Part shown: positions 41,572-54,894 of the stretch, in pieces
Layout: every line of letters begins with the position of its first letter
Numbering within the stretch: the stretch's first letter is position 1
From: Datura wrightii
Taxonomy: Eukaryota > Streptophyta > Magnoliopsida > Solanales > Solanaceae
Length of the DNA stretch: 64,000 nucleotides
Direction of reading: 5' to 3'
Assembly (NCBI GenBank): GCA_035772735.1
Contig: JASDFA010000003.1
Span: 105,325,001 to 105,389,000 of the forward strand
Translations under genes and position numbers: made by a program
Notes under the pieces: generated by a model
The model's input: the letters and a program-made list of their open reading frames with translations, nothing else
Databases searched by the model: none
Told to the model about the DNA's origin: nothing

Positions 41572-43857
41572 TTTAATACCCCAGAAGTGCCTAAGATTAG
41601 ACCCGGGATTTAAAAATGGAAGTTGGCGAAAATAGGAAAAAAATCCCACAGAACGGACGACCCAACAGATCGTTGGACCAACCAACAACCAATGGGAAGT
41701 AGTCGTGGGGAAGGTATGGTCTGGTAATAGTGGGTAATGATGGGTGAAGTAACAACCTATTATTTGATACAATGAGTCGTTACTGTAAGTCGTGGTGAGA
41801 ACTGGTCTTCAGCTTTAGGGGAGTAACAGGCCATCCCACGACCCGTCGCGATAAGTAACGGGTTGTGGTCACCAGTCGTGGAATGGGATATCAATATTTT
41901 TCCAGTCTACGTAATGGAAGCTAACCACGACTCATTGGAGAAAGTAATGTGTCATGGTGAGGGTCATAGGAAGGATTAGTATAGGACCTGGAAGGAGGAA
42001 ACAACGGACGATATAACGACCCGCTGTCTGAAAGGGCGACTCATCCTATCAAATCGTGGGGATGAATCTGAGATCAGGAGTCTTGGAAGTGGAGATGACA
42101 GTTGAATACCATGAGTTGTGGTATCCTCTAACGACTTGTTAGTCCGTTCATTGGTTCACCCGGTGCAGATTTTTCAGGGATTTTCTAAGGGAATATTCAT
42201 CATTCCTAATTCTTAGGGTCCTAAACTACGTCGTTTAAGGCTAAAAATTAGTGTTTATTGAGGGTAAAACCCACCCTAGGCTTATTTATTCTCATGCATG
42301 CAAAATTAAAGGATTGAGGAGGTGATCAAGCTTGTCTTCAAGGTTTTCTTGATTAATTTTCATTGGGCATTCAAGGAGTGGTGAGATTTAATTTTCCCCA
42401 TGTATGTAGGGTTATGAATGGGTGAAACCTTTCACACCTATGCCCAATCTCTTTTAATTCATGAAATTCCTATCTAAATTCTATGGGTTTTTTACCTAAT
42501 GCATGAAAATTCGAATTCTCTACATGGGCTTGATCTAATTGAGTTACTATTATTGAATTACAAATTATGGGCAAGTTTTATGTTGTTTTTCATTAAAAAT
42601 CATGTTTCAAGTTTTATAAATTAAAGTTCCCATTTATGAAAAGTTCATGAAAGTCAAAGTTTATGATGAATGTTCGAGTATTATGAATTATTGATGATGG
42701 AAAGCATGTTTTCAAGTTACCTATGTTTATAAGCATGTTTTCGAATGAATTGAGTATTGTCAAGCATGTTAAAGTATTGGGCAATGCCCACATGTTCAAG
42801 AATGATTTATGATTTATGAAAGGGATCTCATGATTGATCGATATATAATGTTGGTCGACTAAAGGGCCCTTGATTCTTGGCTAATCATGTTTTAATGGGG
42901 ATCAACGATGATAAATATTTATTTGGCCATGAATCTTAATGAATGATATTATTGATTTACATATGAGCCTAATGTGTATGTTTTTGGGAGCCGTGTCTAG
43001 CACCGAGCAGCCCGACGTTCAAAGGACTACGCTGGTGTCTCATAACCACGTGCCACCGTGGGTTTGTAATGATACATTACAATGATAATGATCCCCTCTT
43101 TCGTGATATCACATAATGCATGTCCCTCGCCTGGCATGCCAGGGACGACTCTGCCCACTTGAGTGAGATAGTTGGGGCATCATGTAAGGTTCTACCATAA
43201 TGGTGTCGGTTATGATGAGTCCTCCCATTGTTTCACATGTTTTATGCATTATTATGTTATGTTTATGACAATGAATGGTTTACGAATGATTTGAAAACCT
43301 TGAGCCTTATGCTATCTTATGATATTTATGATATGAGCATATTGTCCTTATCTTATGATCATTTATGAGCTTTTACGTATTTTAAATGTCCGTTTTACTT
43401 ACCTTGCATACTCGGTACATTCCACGTGCTGACCGCATACTCTATGCTATATCGTTTTGTGATACAGGCTTCGATCTTTAGATCCAGCATCATCATTAGC
43501 TTGTCTCGGAGTTTAGCATCCAGATTGTTGGTGAGTCCTCATTCTCTGAGGACCATTTGATTTAGACATTGATGTTTCTTTTAGTTTTCAGTTTGCCGGG
43601 TTAGTTGGGGATGTTGTCCCATCAACCCATTTGATACATTGAAGGATTTCAGACTTTATGTAGCACTAAGCTGTTATGTATGTAATATGTTTCGCTTATT
43701 AACTTATGTTATGTTCAAGCTTCTGCTATGTTGATATGTTAAGTATTTCGTTCTAATGATATGGGGTTATATGTATGCTTATGCCATGGGTAGACTTGGA
43801 GTCTCTCGGGGCTCCTTGTCTCGTGTTACAATCTGGATCTACGTTTGGGTAGTGACA
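41572..43857 (+). repeat. TE-G2 3' LTR
   Basis: It begins TTTAATACCCCAGAAG (the expected TG is mutated) and ends GTAGTGACA at 43857. The interior is related to the TE-F LTR ('ctctgcccacttgagtgagatagttggggcatcat' at 43150-43185) and distinct from the TE-G1 LTR. The first 600 bases are rich in motifs like AACGACCCGTTG. No second copy is left in the window. Confidence 0.8.
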
Positions 43858-45736
43858 ACCGTCAACTGAACAAAGTTATGGTTAAAAATAGGTATCCTAA
43901 ACCCAGGATTGACGACTTGTTCGATCAACTTCAGAGAGCCAGTTGTTTTTCCAAAGTAGATCTCAAGACGGGTATCATCAGCTTAGGGTCAGGGAATGTG
44001 ACATACCAAAAATAGCCTTCAAAACTCGGTATGGTCACTATGAATTCGTGGTTATGTCCTTTGGACTAACTAACGCCCCTGTAGCTTTTATGGAGTTGAT
44101 GAACAGGGTATTCAAATAGTTTCTAGACATGTTCATCATTGTGTTCATAGGTGACATTTTTGTATACTCCAGAAATGAGAAGGAGCATGCTAACCATCTG
44201 AGAATAGTGTTGTAGACTCTTAAAGACCGCCAACTGTTCGCTAAATTTAGCAAATATGAGTTCTGGCTGAAGTTTGTGGCTTTCCTTGTGTCATGTGGTT
44301 TTAGGTGAGGGTATTCAGGTAGATCCTCAGAGGTAGCAACAGTGAAAGACTGGCCAAGACCCACTTCCCCAACAGATATCAGGAGTTTCCTAGGTCTAGC
44401 CGGTTATTACCGATGGTTTGTAGAAGGATTTTTTTATCTTGCAACTCCTCTGGCTATGCTAACTCAGAAAAGGTGAAGTTTCAGTGGTCAGATGCATGTG
44501 AGAAGAGTTTCCAAGAGATGAAGACTCGACTCACTATAGCTCCAGTTTTGACCTTATTAGAAGGAATAAATGGGTACGTGGTCTATTGTGATGCTTCCAG
44601 AGTTGGCCTCGGTTGCATTCTGATGCAGCGGGGTAAGGTGATAGCTTACGCCTCTAGACAACTCACATGAGAAGAACTATCTGACTCATGACCTTGAAAT
44701 GGTGGCAGTGGTGTTTGCTTTAAAAATGTGGAGGCATTACCTTTACGGGGTTCACATGGGTGTTTTCACCGACCACAAGAGCCTTCAGTACGTGTTCAGT
44801 CAGAAAGATTTAAACCTTCATCAGACAAGGTGGTTGGAGTTATTGAGGAATTGCGACATGAGTGTGTTGTACCACCGGGGCAAGGTAAAGGTGGTGGAGG
44901 ATTCCTTGAGTAGAATGTCCATGGGGAGCGTTGCTCATATTGAGGAGGGCAAAGATATTCACATGTTAGCCCAATTGGGAGTACAACTGGTGGATTCAAC
45001 TGAAGGCGGAGTTAGTACTACAGACTGGGTTGGAATTCCTATTAGTTGTTGAGGTTAAGTCAAAGTAGGATAAAGATCCCATACTGCTTAAGCTGAAAGA
45101 AGCAGTTCTAAGAAAACAAGTGCAGGTTTTCTCTAAAGGGGGAGATGGTGTGCTTCATTACTAGGGCAGACTATGCATTCCGAATGTTGATTACTTGAGA
45201 TAGAGGATACTGGAAAAAGCACATAACTCTAGATATTCTATTAACCTAGTTGCCACTAAGATGTATCGTGACCTATGGGAAATCTACTGGTGGAACGACA
45301 TGAAGAGAGACATTGTAGAATTTGTGGCTAAGTGCCCGAACTGCCAGTAGGTTAAAGTTGAACATCAGAGACCTAGGGGTATGACTCAGGATATCAGCGT
45401 ACCTATGTGGAACTGGGAAGAAGTGAGTATGTACTTTATTACAGGTCTACCTTATACTCAACAACAACATTATTCAATTTGGGTGATAGTAGATCGGATG
45501 GCCAAGTCAGCACATTTCCTCCCGATTAAAACTACAAACTTAACTGAGGATTATGCTAAACTGTACATCTGAGAGTTGGTCAGACTGCAAAGAGTTCCCT
45601 TGTCCATCATTTTAAATGGAGTTACCTAGTTAACCTCACATTTCTAGAAGTCATTTCAAAAATGACTGGGTACTCAGGTCAAGCTCAACACAACTTTGCA
45701 CCCTCAGACAAATGGACAAGCTGAGCGGACTATTCA
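43858..45736 (+). pseudogene. TE-G1 RT-RNase H-integrase remnant, first part
   Basis: It starts in the middle of RT (RQLNKVMVKNRYPKPRIDDLFDQL), with many stops after FSKVDLKTG. The catalytic YIDD region is not preserved (VTFLYTPE). RNase H is at 44413-45052: FQWSDACEKSFQEMKTRL, GYVVYCDASRVGLGCILM, TDHKSLQYVFSQKDLN. The integrase zinc domain is near 45240-45370, with a stop after CPNCQ, and the start of the core is at 45381-45572 (VIVDRMAKSAHFLPIKT). It ends at ATTCA, the target of the solo LTR. Confidence 0.9.
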
Positions 45737-48700
45737 TGTCATGCCCCATAATTGGGGGGAGGGCGCGACTGGCTCCCCATACCCGACTGACTGGGAAGCC
45801 GGCTATATCACATCTGTAACTGTAACACTTAGGCCGTCCAGACCACCTGTCACAATCAACTAGAGCAAGCTGGACCCATAATGTCTCAACAATACAGGGT
45901 AAACAACTGAAATGCAAACAAGGCTATGAGTATGCTAAACTAAACAACAAAAATCCAACAAGGCTACAAACTGAATACCATTGTACACACTAAGTCCACA
46001 AAGCCTCTAAAGAGTAAACTGACTGATGGTCGGAACAAGGCTCCGACCTACCCATAACTGCATCTCAAAACTCTAACTGAAACAAAACTAGTCTTAGCTC
46101 TAGAAAAAAAGGAGCATACCAACACATCCACTAATCTCACGAACTGCTACTACAACTGGCAATCCTGACCTCTACCTACACCTGCGGCATAAACGCAGGT
46201 CCCCAGGCGAAGGGACGTCAGTACAAATGAAATGTACAGGTATGTAAGGCAGAAAACTGAAAACATGTAAGATAGCAATGATAACTGAGCCAGAAATAAG
46301 GAATAGTAACAACCTAGAGTCCTGGAAATTGAAACTTGACAATAAGTCAATACTGAAGTGCAAATGCAACTAAGTAATGCACAAGAAAAACTATAACTGT
46401 AATGCTAGCAACCAGCCAACCCTAAATCCATATATAAAATTAGTCCAGCCGGTGTACCATCCAGGGAAAAGTAAAAATATCTTCAGCTGATGTATCACAC
46501 CGGGGTAAAATAAAAATATCTCTAGCCGATGTACCACACCGAGGTAAAATAAAAATATCTCCATCCGATGTACCACACCTGGGTAAAATAAAAATATCTC
46601 CAGCCGATGTACCACACTAGGGTAAAATAAAAATATATCCAGCCGATGTACCACACCAGGGTAAAATAAAAATATCTCCAGCCGATGTACCACACCGGGG
46701 TAAAATAAAAATATCTCTAGTCGATGTACCACATCGGGGTAAAATAAAAATTCTCCAGTTGATGTACCACACTGGGGTAAAATAAAAATATCTACAGCCA
46801 ATGTACCACACCGGGGTAAAATAAAAATATCTCCAGCCGATGTACCACATCGGGGTAAAATAAAAATAATTCTCAATCATAATCATAAATATGGCCGATA
46901 TGGTTTATATTGAGTCAATTTAACACGTATGGCATATAAATGATAAATGTTAAATCTGTGGCCGGAATAGGCCTCTTTCGTAACCCATAAATGCAAGTGA
47001 GCACCCATATCATGTAAAGCTAGAAAATATGCATATATATCACATAAAGCTGTCAAATTATACATGAACATGTTGACTCAGTTACTTGAAGGAGCTTCAA
47101 GAGGTTTAGACAATATAAGAACTTTTGTAGGCTTACAAACAATGTCCTACAAATAATCCTACCAATTTAACATATTACTTGGATAGAAATACATAGAGCT
47201 CATTTCTACACAATTCTTTAACATATGGGAACAACAAATATATACTGTCTACTAGGTGGTTCCTTTACCTGTATTAACAACTATACATTGGAATTTCATT
47301 GCCAAATTTATCATGTAGATAAGCACATATAGTTCTTAATTCATTTGACTTATTTGCAGGAAAACATGGAAATTATAACTAGGAACTTGGAGTTATTTGT
47401 CATATACATAGAGCTGAGAACTGAACTACATACATATAACGTATGAGACTTCTATATAATGTATAACTCGTATTTAGTTAATTGGGTGACCTCTAGGAGA
47501 CTTCCTGGTATTCAAAGTTCTGAGCTTAACTGATCATTATCATAGCTTGCACTTATACTTACTTAGACATTAGGAAAATTAGTACATGGGAGAATCTCTC
47601 CTATGAGTTTAGGAAATTCAACTGATAACTCAACAAGAGATAAACATAAAGATGCATGACTTGAATATAACTGAAAGAATTCAACTGTATGTTATAACAT
47701 GAAAATCATATACATTGACTTCTTACTGGAAATACATATAAAGACTTGAGTTCTTAGACTTGTATGCAACATCAGATACTTGACCAAGACATTAGCATAA
47801 TTCTCAAAATATGATCTGTCAAAAACTTCTTAGATCGTCTAGCACGTTTCAACATAAATTAGGGACGTAAAGACATAACTTAAGGATCTAATACTTGGAG
47901 CTATATAAATTAGGAACTCGTGAGTAACTCTCTAAGTGATACCTTATAGGCAAATAAAGATATATAGCCGTAATTCGGGTGATTCTGGATTGACTTACAT
48001 AACTTTGCAATTATCTGCGGAGCTTAAGAAAGCTTACATAATCATAAGTGACTTAGAAGATCATAGTATTACCCTTTTCAGACATGGTAGAAAATTTCAA
48101 CACTTAGAATAGATAACTTAACATAATCATTTAGGGGTATAGCAGAGAGCTCCTCAACTTAAGTTACTATTTTACAGACGTTCAACTCTAATTATTTCGT
48201 AGAAGGTCAACACTTTAGTGGTTATTCATCAACATAACACATATTGAACATAAACAACTTAATTTATAACTCTTTTTCTAAACGTCTTTAGAACATGGTT
48301 AATCTTCCTAGCTGTTGCCTACCTCGTTCACAATCGTAACCCGTATTGTCTAATTTAACAATATTTAGCTCTACTTTCCTTATTCATCTTAACTTCTTTG
48401 CCAAAAATTGTTCACTTTACACTCAAGTGTTTACCCTCGTGTTCACTATTCTATCAATTCTTATACGCACTTACCTCTTTGCCTAATTGACAACTTTATT
48501 TGTTAAACCTTGTCTTTTTTAAACGTCGTTTAGAGGTTCTAGAAAGCAATTACGGGCAGAGTGCATATTACTCACATATTACCTTAAAATGGCTAACATT
48601 TACTCTTATCTTCCCTTTTTATAATGTCACAAAAAGATTAACAACTTAGCCACGCTTTCCCCGTTAACATGTATCGACTTAGCTTATTCGCTATGTGCCG

Positions 48701-50154
48701 CTTGCTTAGCTTTTAAGAGGAAAAACATAAAATATACTTTTTAACTTAAGAACTTTAAAACATAAACATATAGGAGGGATTAACAATATTATTAAAATTT
48801 TATTTAAATAAGCTCGTTTACCCTCAATCGGCTTAGCGTCATCTTCTTAGCTTAAGTTCAATTCCATGTCGTCATCTTAGCATTTCCTACCGATTTCACT
48901 AAGTGACCAGATCTTAACATATATTCAACATCACATATACAATATACTACAAAGGACCATCTCACGGTGCCCACGTTAAGGGGACTTCAGACTCCATTTA
49001 GAACTACGACAATAATCGTATAAAAATTACGCCTTTTGCTTCACATTTGTTCGCTTCAACCATTCTTAATGATTCAAGCTTTATGCCAAGTATTTCCAAC
49101 CCTTTGGACAGGATCATACATGTCTCAATATTATTTTAAAAACATAGGAATATTGATCCTTTCAATAACTTAGTTTCATGCTTGAAAAACAAGGAAAGGG
49201 ACACCTTTACATACCTTGGCACGTCGACTCTAATTTTTCAGAAAATCTTCCTTTCAAGCTTACTCCTTAAGGATCCTTCCAAGTCCAATTTACAAACACA
49301 ACAAGCAGAAACTTCACTTCACCAAAGTTCTAGAAAAATTGGGCAGCAACATGCCACAAAAACACACAAAGAAACAACAACACAATACTACAACATTTCT
49401 CCAAGTTATAACCTCATAAACTTAAAGAAATCAGAAAGGGAATTACTTACCCTTTCTTGGAGATGTTATTAGCTAAAGTAGGAGTAACTCCTACTCTTTC
49501 CTCTGCCTAGAATCATCTAAAAACGCAGCAATACCATAATCAACTACAAGACAACAACAAGCCATGACTTTCTTCCAAGGTTCTCTTTTCAAAGCCCAAA
49601 AATAGACAAGAGTAAAGTTTCTTACCTGAGATATCTTTTCACCATGTGATAGGGCTTTGAATTCTATGAATTCTGAAAATAAATCAACTAAAACAGAGTA
49701 GAAATAATCTTCTAGCTCAATTTTACTTCATATAGGTGGGCTGGCCAAGGTCTGGGCAGCACCCGCATATGGCGCCAGTGCGACATGCCCTTGCGCGCGC
49801 GCGCGCCTGCTGCCTGCCTATGTTGGCGCCCGCGTGCCTGGGTGCTTTCCCAGCTGACAGTGCTGTTTGCAAATGAGCATAACGTTTTACTCTGAACTCC
49901 GATTGATGAGAGGTTCTTTTCACTGTAAACTAGACTCAAATATCTTTCATTTGATAGGTTATGGGAATTATGGATCATTATATGTTTGGAGATATGACCA
50001 TTTAAAATTGACCCTTATTTACAAACTTCACATACTTTTCGCTTTTCCTTTTTCACACGTTTCCCTCTTCACCTACAGACAACATACAACCCATAATTCC
50101 CTTAATATGACATAACCATCAAATAATCATCAAAAAAATTTTCGGGATGTAACA
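45737..50154 (-). mobile_element. Solo LTR, 4418 bp, minus strand, with ATTCA target duplication
   Basis: The segment starts TGTCATGCCCC and ends CGGGATGTAACA. Read on the minus strand it is TGTTACATCCCG...GGGCATGACA, a normal LTR with TG/CA ends. ATTCA flanks both sides (45732-45736, 50155-50159), and removing it rejoins the integrase (GQAERTI.QTL-type sequence). There are no internal genes, primer site or purine tract, so it is one LTR left after recombination or one very long LTR. The content is AT-rich apart from 45760-45860, the 39-bp tandem repeat (46447-46870) and a GC-rich part at 49740-49860 with a short (GC)n run. Confidence 0.85.
46447..46870. repeat. Tandem repeat, ~39 bp x 11
   Basis: Unit 'gatgtaccacaccggggtaaaataaaaatatctccagcc' with point changes; I count 11 units. 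Because 39 is a multiple of three, two minus-strand frames stay open through the array (46391-46876 and 46617-46886), giving repeating 13-residue peptides. These are by-products of the repeat. Confidence 0.95.
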
Positions 50155-50910
50155 ATTCAGACCTTATAAGATATGTTGAGAGCTTGTGTGATTGAATTCA
50201 AGGGTAATTGGGATGATCACCTACCTCTCATTGAGTTTGCGTACAACAACAACTACCATTCCAGTATTTAGATGGCCCTATTTAAGGACTTATATGGTAG
50301 AAGGTGTAAGTCTCCTATAGGGTGGTTTGAAGTTGGCGAAGCTACCTTGATAGGACTAGACTCAGTTCATGAAGCTATGCAAAATTTGCAACTTATCAGA
50401 GAAAGGTTGAAAATAGCTTAGAGCCAACAGAAATCATATGCTGATGTGAGGAGAAGAGAGCTAGAATTTGTCATAGATGATTGGGTTTATTTGAAAATTT
50501 CACCCATGAAAGGGGTGATGAGGTTTGGAAAGAAAGGGAAACTCAGTCCGAGGTATGTGGGACCTTACAGGATTCTAAGGCGAATTAGCAATGTGGCCTA
50601 TGAGTTAGAATTACCTTCGGAGTTAGCATCTATGCACCCAGTCTTCCATGTATCCCTTTTAAAGAAGTGCAATAGTGATCTGAGCTCAATTGTGCCACTA
50701 GACGATATGGGAGTGAAGGATAGTCTCTCTTACAAAAAAGTCCCAGTTCAGATCCTAGACCGTCAGGTTCGTAAGCTAAGAAATAAGGAGGTTGCTTCAG
50801 TAAAAGTCTTTTGGAGGAACCAGCTAGTTGAGGGAGCCACATAGGAAGCAGAAGCGGACATGATGACTAAATACCCCTATTTATTTCCTTCCAATCCAGT
50901 TTCAACATCA
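50155..50910 (+). pseudogene. TE-G1 integrase remnant, C-terminal part
   Basis: After the solo LTR the core continues (QTL, a stop, DMLRACVIEFKGNWDDHLPLIEFAYNNNYHSSI). Then follows a clean frame, 50446-50844, with LEFVIDDWVYLKISPMKG, LSPRYVGPYRILRRISNVAYELELP, HPVFHVSLLKKC, VQILDRQVRKLRNKEVASVKVFW and a stop after VEGAT. This is the DNA-binding C-terminal part of a Del-type integrase. Confidence 0.92.
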
Positions 50911-51128
50911 GGTATTAAATTTCTCCTCAGTAATCTATTCAACGACATACTCATTAGCTCTATTCATGTTTTCAATATGCATCTTAGTTGCATTAGCTCA
51001 GTCAGTATGACTAAATCAATTTGGAGCTAGTCAGTCCGTCAAAAATCAGTTTATAGTTTCAGTCTAGGAATTACAACTCTTTTCCTAGCTTTCCAGCAGT
51101 TTTAGCCTTCATTTGAGAATGAATGATC

Positions 51129-51142
51129 CCAAGGGGGAGATA
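51129..51142 (+). promoter_or_regulatory. TE-G1 polypurine tract
   Basis: CCAAGGGGGAGATA lies two bases before TGTAACACCCC at 51143. Confidence 0.85.
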
Positions 51143-53631
51143 TTGTAACACCCCAAATTTTTCCCAGACCATGCTCTGACCTTGCATGAAAAACCAGGGA
51201 AAACTAGACAAATTTTGTCTTAGAACGTCCGAGATAATGAGTCATTGTCAACAGTAACGACCCATTATCTGGATCGTGGTCAGCCCTGCCAGTTGTCCTC
51301 GGGAACCAATGAGACATGGAACGACTCGTTGTGAGGAGTAACGAATTGTTCTGTCACTCGTTGCATTCCCAACTCAAAAATCGGTTAAACCCTTCTAGGA
51401 ACCCATGAGTCAAACGACGAGTCATTGTCTGATGTAATGACTCGTGGGGTGATTCGTTAGTTGGAGCCTAGGTGTTTTTGAAAATATTTTCCTAGTACCA
51501 ACGAGAAGCAACAATGACCCATTGTATCACACAACGAGTCTTTGTTTCTATCCATGGCAATGAGTCCAGAAATCCCTCAGTTTTTCCAGTGGAGACGATG
51601 AACAGAGAGAACAACCAGTTGGTTCTACCAACGAGTTGTTATGTTATTCGTTAATGGGGTTCCCAAGTTTTGTTTAAAAATCCTGCCAGTGACAATGATA
51701 GGTACCAACGACCCATTGATTCGTCCACGAGTCGTGGTCCCCTTCCGTGGTCTATTCCTAGTGAGCATGAAAAATCAAGCCCAGAACCAATGACAGTCCC
51801 AACAGGTCGTGGTCACAACCAACGACCCGTTATGTGGCTCGTTGGACCCCGTTGGGAAGATTTTCAGATTTTCTTTTAGGGTTATTTTATTAACTTTCCA
51901 CTTTTTTAATTCCTAAACTGTGTCATTTGGAGTTATTTTCAGATGGATATAGGGAGTTAGTCGACAGTTATTTCTCACTCCTCTCATTCTCTCAATGTCA
52001 GAATGTAGAAAACTCAGTCGGGAAGCACAGAGCACGGTCAAGGGTTTCAATTTTCTTCTCAGATTTCTCAAGGGTTTTTCTCTGGGATTTCTACACCACG
52101 TATGTGGAAATTCAACAAGGGAATTGTTCTTTCCTTGTTCCCCAAAACCTTATGTAATTTCTTATCAGTTCTAGCCCTGAATTTTTGAGTTAGGGTAAAT
52201 TCGTAGCCAGATCCTGATTTATTCTTGTGGATTGTTGTCCCTATGTATTCTTGCTATGTTTCTACTACTTGGTGATCATGTTACTATTTCTTCATGTGTG
52301 AAATGGTTTTATCCCTAACTCTATAAATGTAGTAAAAATTGGGTCTTGCATAGTTGATTAGATATTAATGTTGCTTGACTCTATTAGTCTTTGAATTCCT
52401 ATGTTGTTACTATCTCTCAGTTAGTTTGCATGCTAGTTAGTTCAGTCTTAGTCAGAAAGTTAGCATTTTCAGTATCTTTCAGTAGTGTCAGCTAATCAGT
52501 TTGACTATAGCCCGTTTCTTGAGGTGTCAATAATACATCCCAGTTCCAGTTTTCAATTATCAGTTATTAGTTATCAGTTATCAGTTGTCAGTTTGTCCTT
52601 TAGATGGTTACGATGCTTCTAGATAAGCACATCTGACCAGTCTTAGAACAACCACTTTCAATTATTAGTTTGTTCTTTAGACGGTTATGAGGTTTCTAGA
52701 TAAGCAGCTCTGACCAGTCTTAGAACACTAGTTTTTAATTATTCGGTCCTATAGACTCTCAGGTTACTTTCAGATAAGTATTCCTGACTTAGTTTAGGAC
52801 CCCAACTTCGAGCTAACAGCTTAGTAGTCAAGTTAGGACTATCTAGTGGGAGTAGTACTTAGAACCAAATGGACCAGGGTTCCAGCGTACCTAGGTTCTC
52901 AGCACCAAGTTTTCGACATAGATTATTGGCCCAATGGCCCCAGCCTTGTGATCACCCAGCCAACCACAATACCCTGGCAAGGTACAATGGGCTTTCTCTA
53001 ATAGGGTGTATACATCGGACTCCACGTTTAGATTATGTGATTATATGTCGATTATAGACTCTCCCACTTGTTAGTACAGTTTTAGTTTAGTTTAGTTTAG
53101 TTCAATTTAGCTCAGTTCAGTCACTCAGCTCCAGGACATGTTTATGACCACCAGTCAGGGTCATTATTGACCATCTCAGTTATAGCTCAGCTTTTATCAA
53201 TATTTAGTATCAGTTAGTCATATCATGTTATTTTAGTTCTATTGTAGTATGATACAGGTGCGGGTTCTCAGTCTCAGCATCGTCAGTAGTTCTTTCCGAC
53301 GATTTTAGCAGCAGCAGTCCGTTTGGTGAGTCCTCATCTTCCAAGGACGATATTTGCTTTTCGATTAGTTTCTTTTCAGTCAGATTTTAGAGTTAGCTGG
53401 GGGCTTGTCCCTGTAACTCTTCATATTGTAGTTGTCTTTCACACTCAGATATTCAGTATTTCTTATAATTATGTTTTCATTTTCAGCAGGATTGATTACA
53501 TAACTATTTATATTCAGCTTCCCGTTATGTTTACTTTGTTACCAGTGCAATGTTAGACCATGGGTTCGCTTGGGGTCACTTGTGGCACCAAGTGCCGTGT
53601 CTCGTCCAGGATGCAGACTCAGGGCGTGACA
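51143..53631 (+). repeat. TE-G1 3' LTR
   Basis: It is homologous to 16756-19218 throughout and ends GGGCGTGACA at 53631. Compared with the 5' LTR it lacks ~75 bases near 53240 and has an extra run of short TCAGTTAT-type repeats at 52550-52590. Many substitutions show it is older than TE-A and TE-B. Confidence 0.92.
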
Positions 53632-53636
53632 CAACT

Positions 53637-54760
53637 CCCGGCCATACCCAGAGTCACTGCCCCCCGCCTACGATGCAACGACATTCCGTGGATAGGCACT
53701 GGTGGTACATCGGTGACTCGCAAGTGAGGCCACCTTCAGGAGGGAAAATTGTCCAGCACGAAATTTGAGGAGCATTTTAAAATCTATTTTTTGTATATTC
53801 TTTAGAAAGTACCAATTATTCTATTCTACATTTGTAGAGAGTTAGATAGAGAAATATTGAATAGCTTTTTCTTCTTCTTCTTCTTCTTCTTCTTCTTTAA
53901 GGTAAAAACCTCCATTGAAGATAATTGTGAGCTTGAAATTAATTCATGATGATGAATGTTATGATTTTAATTATTAATATAATTTTGTATTTCTCATTAA
54001 TGAGTAGCTAAATCTCTTTGCTAGGGGTGTGTGCATGATTGGGGCTAAAGTGGATTGAGTGTTGCAGATTGATCTTAGAGTTACTCATTTATTATAAATC
54101 TGTTGCTTTCTCCCAATATATAATTAAATTACTCATAGTTGCGAATGTGGGTTATGTCTACTTACTCAATTTTTTCTTGAAAAGGAAAATAGAGTATAGG
54201 TGAGAAAGCAATAGTGGGTAATTGGGTGCGGTTAGACTTGAGCTAGATAAAACCCATAATCATTCACCCATGAGAGATTTGAGGCTAGAAATAGCTCAAA
54301 TCTTATCCAATTCTTAATAGATATATTGTTTGGGACCTTAGGGTTTGAGAAAACCTAAGGCAAAAGGCATCCAAGTGGTTAAAAAATATCGGGTGCTGCC
54401 TCATCCATGACTATTTATATTTATGAGTAATAATTTGATTTCCTAGGTAATTTCAATCAAATTGATGCCCCATTCAAAAGCATACCCCTAGCTCTTGCTC
54501 ACATTTATAATTCAAGTAGGTTATCTTATTGATTGATCAATAGTTGTTTTTACATTTTAATTGTAATCTTTTGCACTCCCAAATTTTTACTTGTTTGTTT
54601 TCAATACAACGATGCTTCTTAGTTTGACTTGATAGATAACTTTTGTGCCATCTAAGTATTATTCCCTACGGGATTTGACCCCGACACTCATCGAGTATAT
54701 TTATTTTACCAATGAACGTATACTCTCTCTCTTTACGAGGAGTGAATTTGGACATTATCA
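53637..54760 (+). repeat. TE-E 5' LTR, second part
   Basis: It continues the LTR interrupted at 16755 and ends GGACATTATCA at 54760, directly before the primer site. It contains a (TTC)n microsatellite at 53869-53898. The text 'ttattccctacgggatttgaccccgacactcatcgagtat' near the end is typical of Athila-like LTR ends. Confidence 0.78.
53869..53898. repeat. (TTC)n microsatellite
   Basis: Ten uninterrupted TTC units within the TE-E LTR. Confidence 0.95.
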
Positions 54761-54764
54761 AAAA

Positions 54765-54781
54765 TGGCACCGTTGCCCGGG
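54765..54781 (+). promoter_or_regulatory. TE-E primer-binding site, tRNA-Asp type with mismatches
   Basis: TGGCACCGTTGCCCGGG differs at two or so positions from the perfect tRNA-Asp complement of TE-A and TE-B and lies 4 bases after the LTR end. Confidence 0.8.
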
Positions 54782-54894
54782 AATAGGATTAGATAGCCCC
54801 TAATTGATTGTTGAGTTGAATTAATTTAGCGTCTTGTGTTTTCTTTTTACTTTTGTTGTTGTTTTTAGGTGCCTTTATAGGCTGACTGATATTG

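Larger units (their letters stand above)
19223..43857 (+). mobile_element. TE-G2: second Del-like gypsy retrotransposon, inserted in TE-G1
   Basis: The body runs gag end, protease, RT, RNase H, integrase (19223-22383 and 40903-41270), then its own polypurine tract and a 3' LTR (41572-43857) unlike that of TE-G1. The right border falls inside the RT gene of TE-G1, whose reading resumes at 43859 with RQLNKV. The 5' LTR and most of gag are missing, so the left edge is a deletion scar and not an insertion junction. TE-A is inserted at 22383/40898. Confidence 0.75.
16756..53631 (+). mobile_element. TE-G1: Del-like gypsy retrotransposon (host of G2 and the solo LTR)
   Basis: It is bounded by homologous LTRs (16756 and 51143, both starting TGTAACACCCCAAA) and by near-matching 5-base flanks, CAACC at 16751-16755 and CAACT at 53632-53636. 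The surviving body is an RT-RNase H-integrase segment (43858-45736 and 50155-50910) and a polypurine tract. Its gag, protease and RT start were lost in the deletion that joined its 5' LTR to TE-G2. TE-G2 and a solo LTR are inserted in the body. Confidence 0.85.

Noticed and set aside
46447..46870. CRISPR-like array
   Set aside because: The units are contiguous and diverged, with no unique spacers, in plant nuclear DNA. It is an ordinary tandem repeat.
46391..46886. Two overlapping minus-strand open frames (161 and 89 residues) with a repeating 13-residue peptide
   Set aside because: They are produced by the 39-bp tandem repeat inside a solo LTR. Both frames are open only because 39 is divisible by three, and there is no start context or homology.
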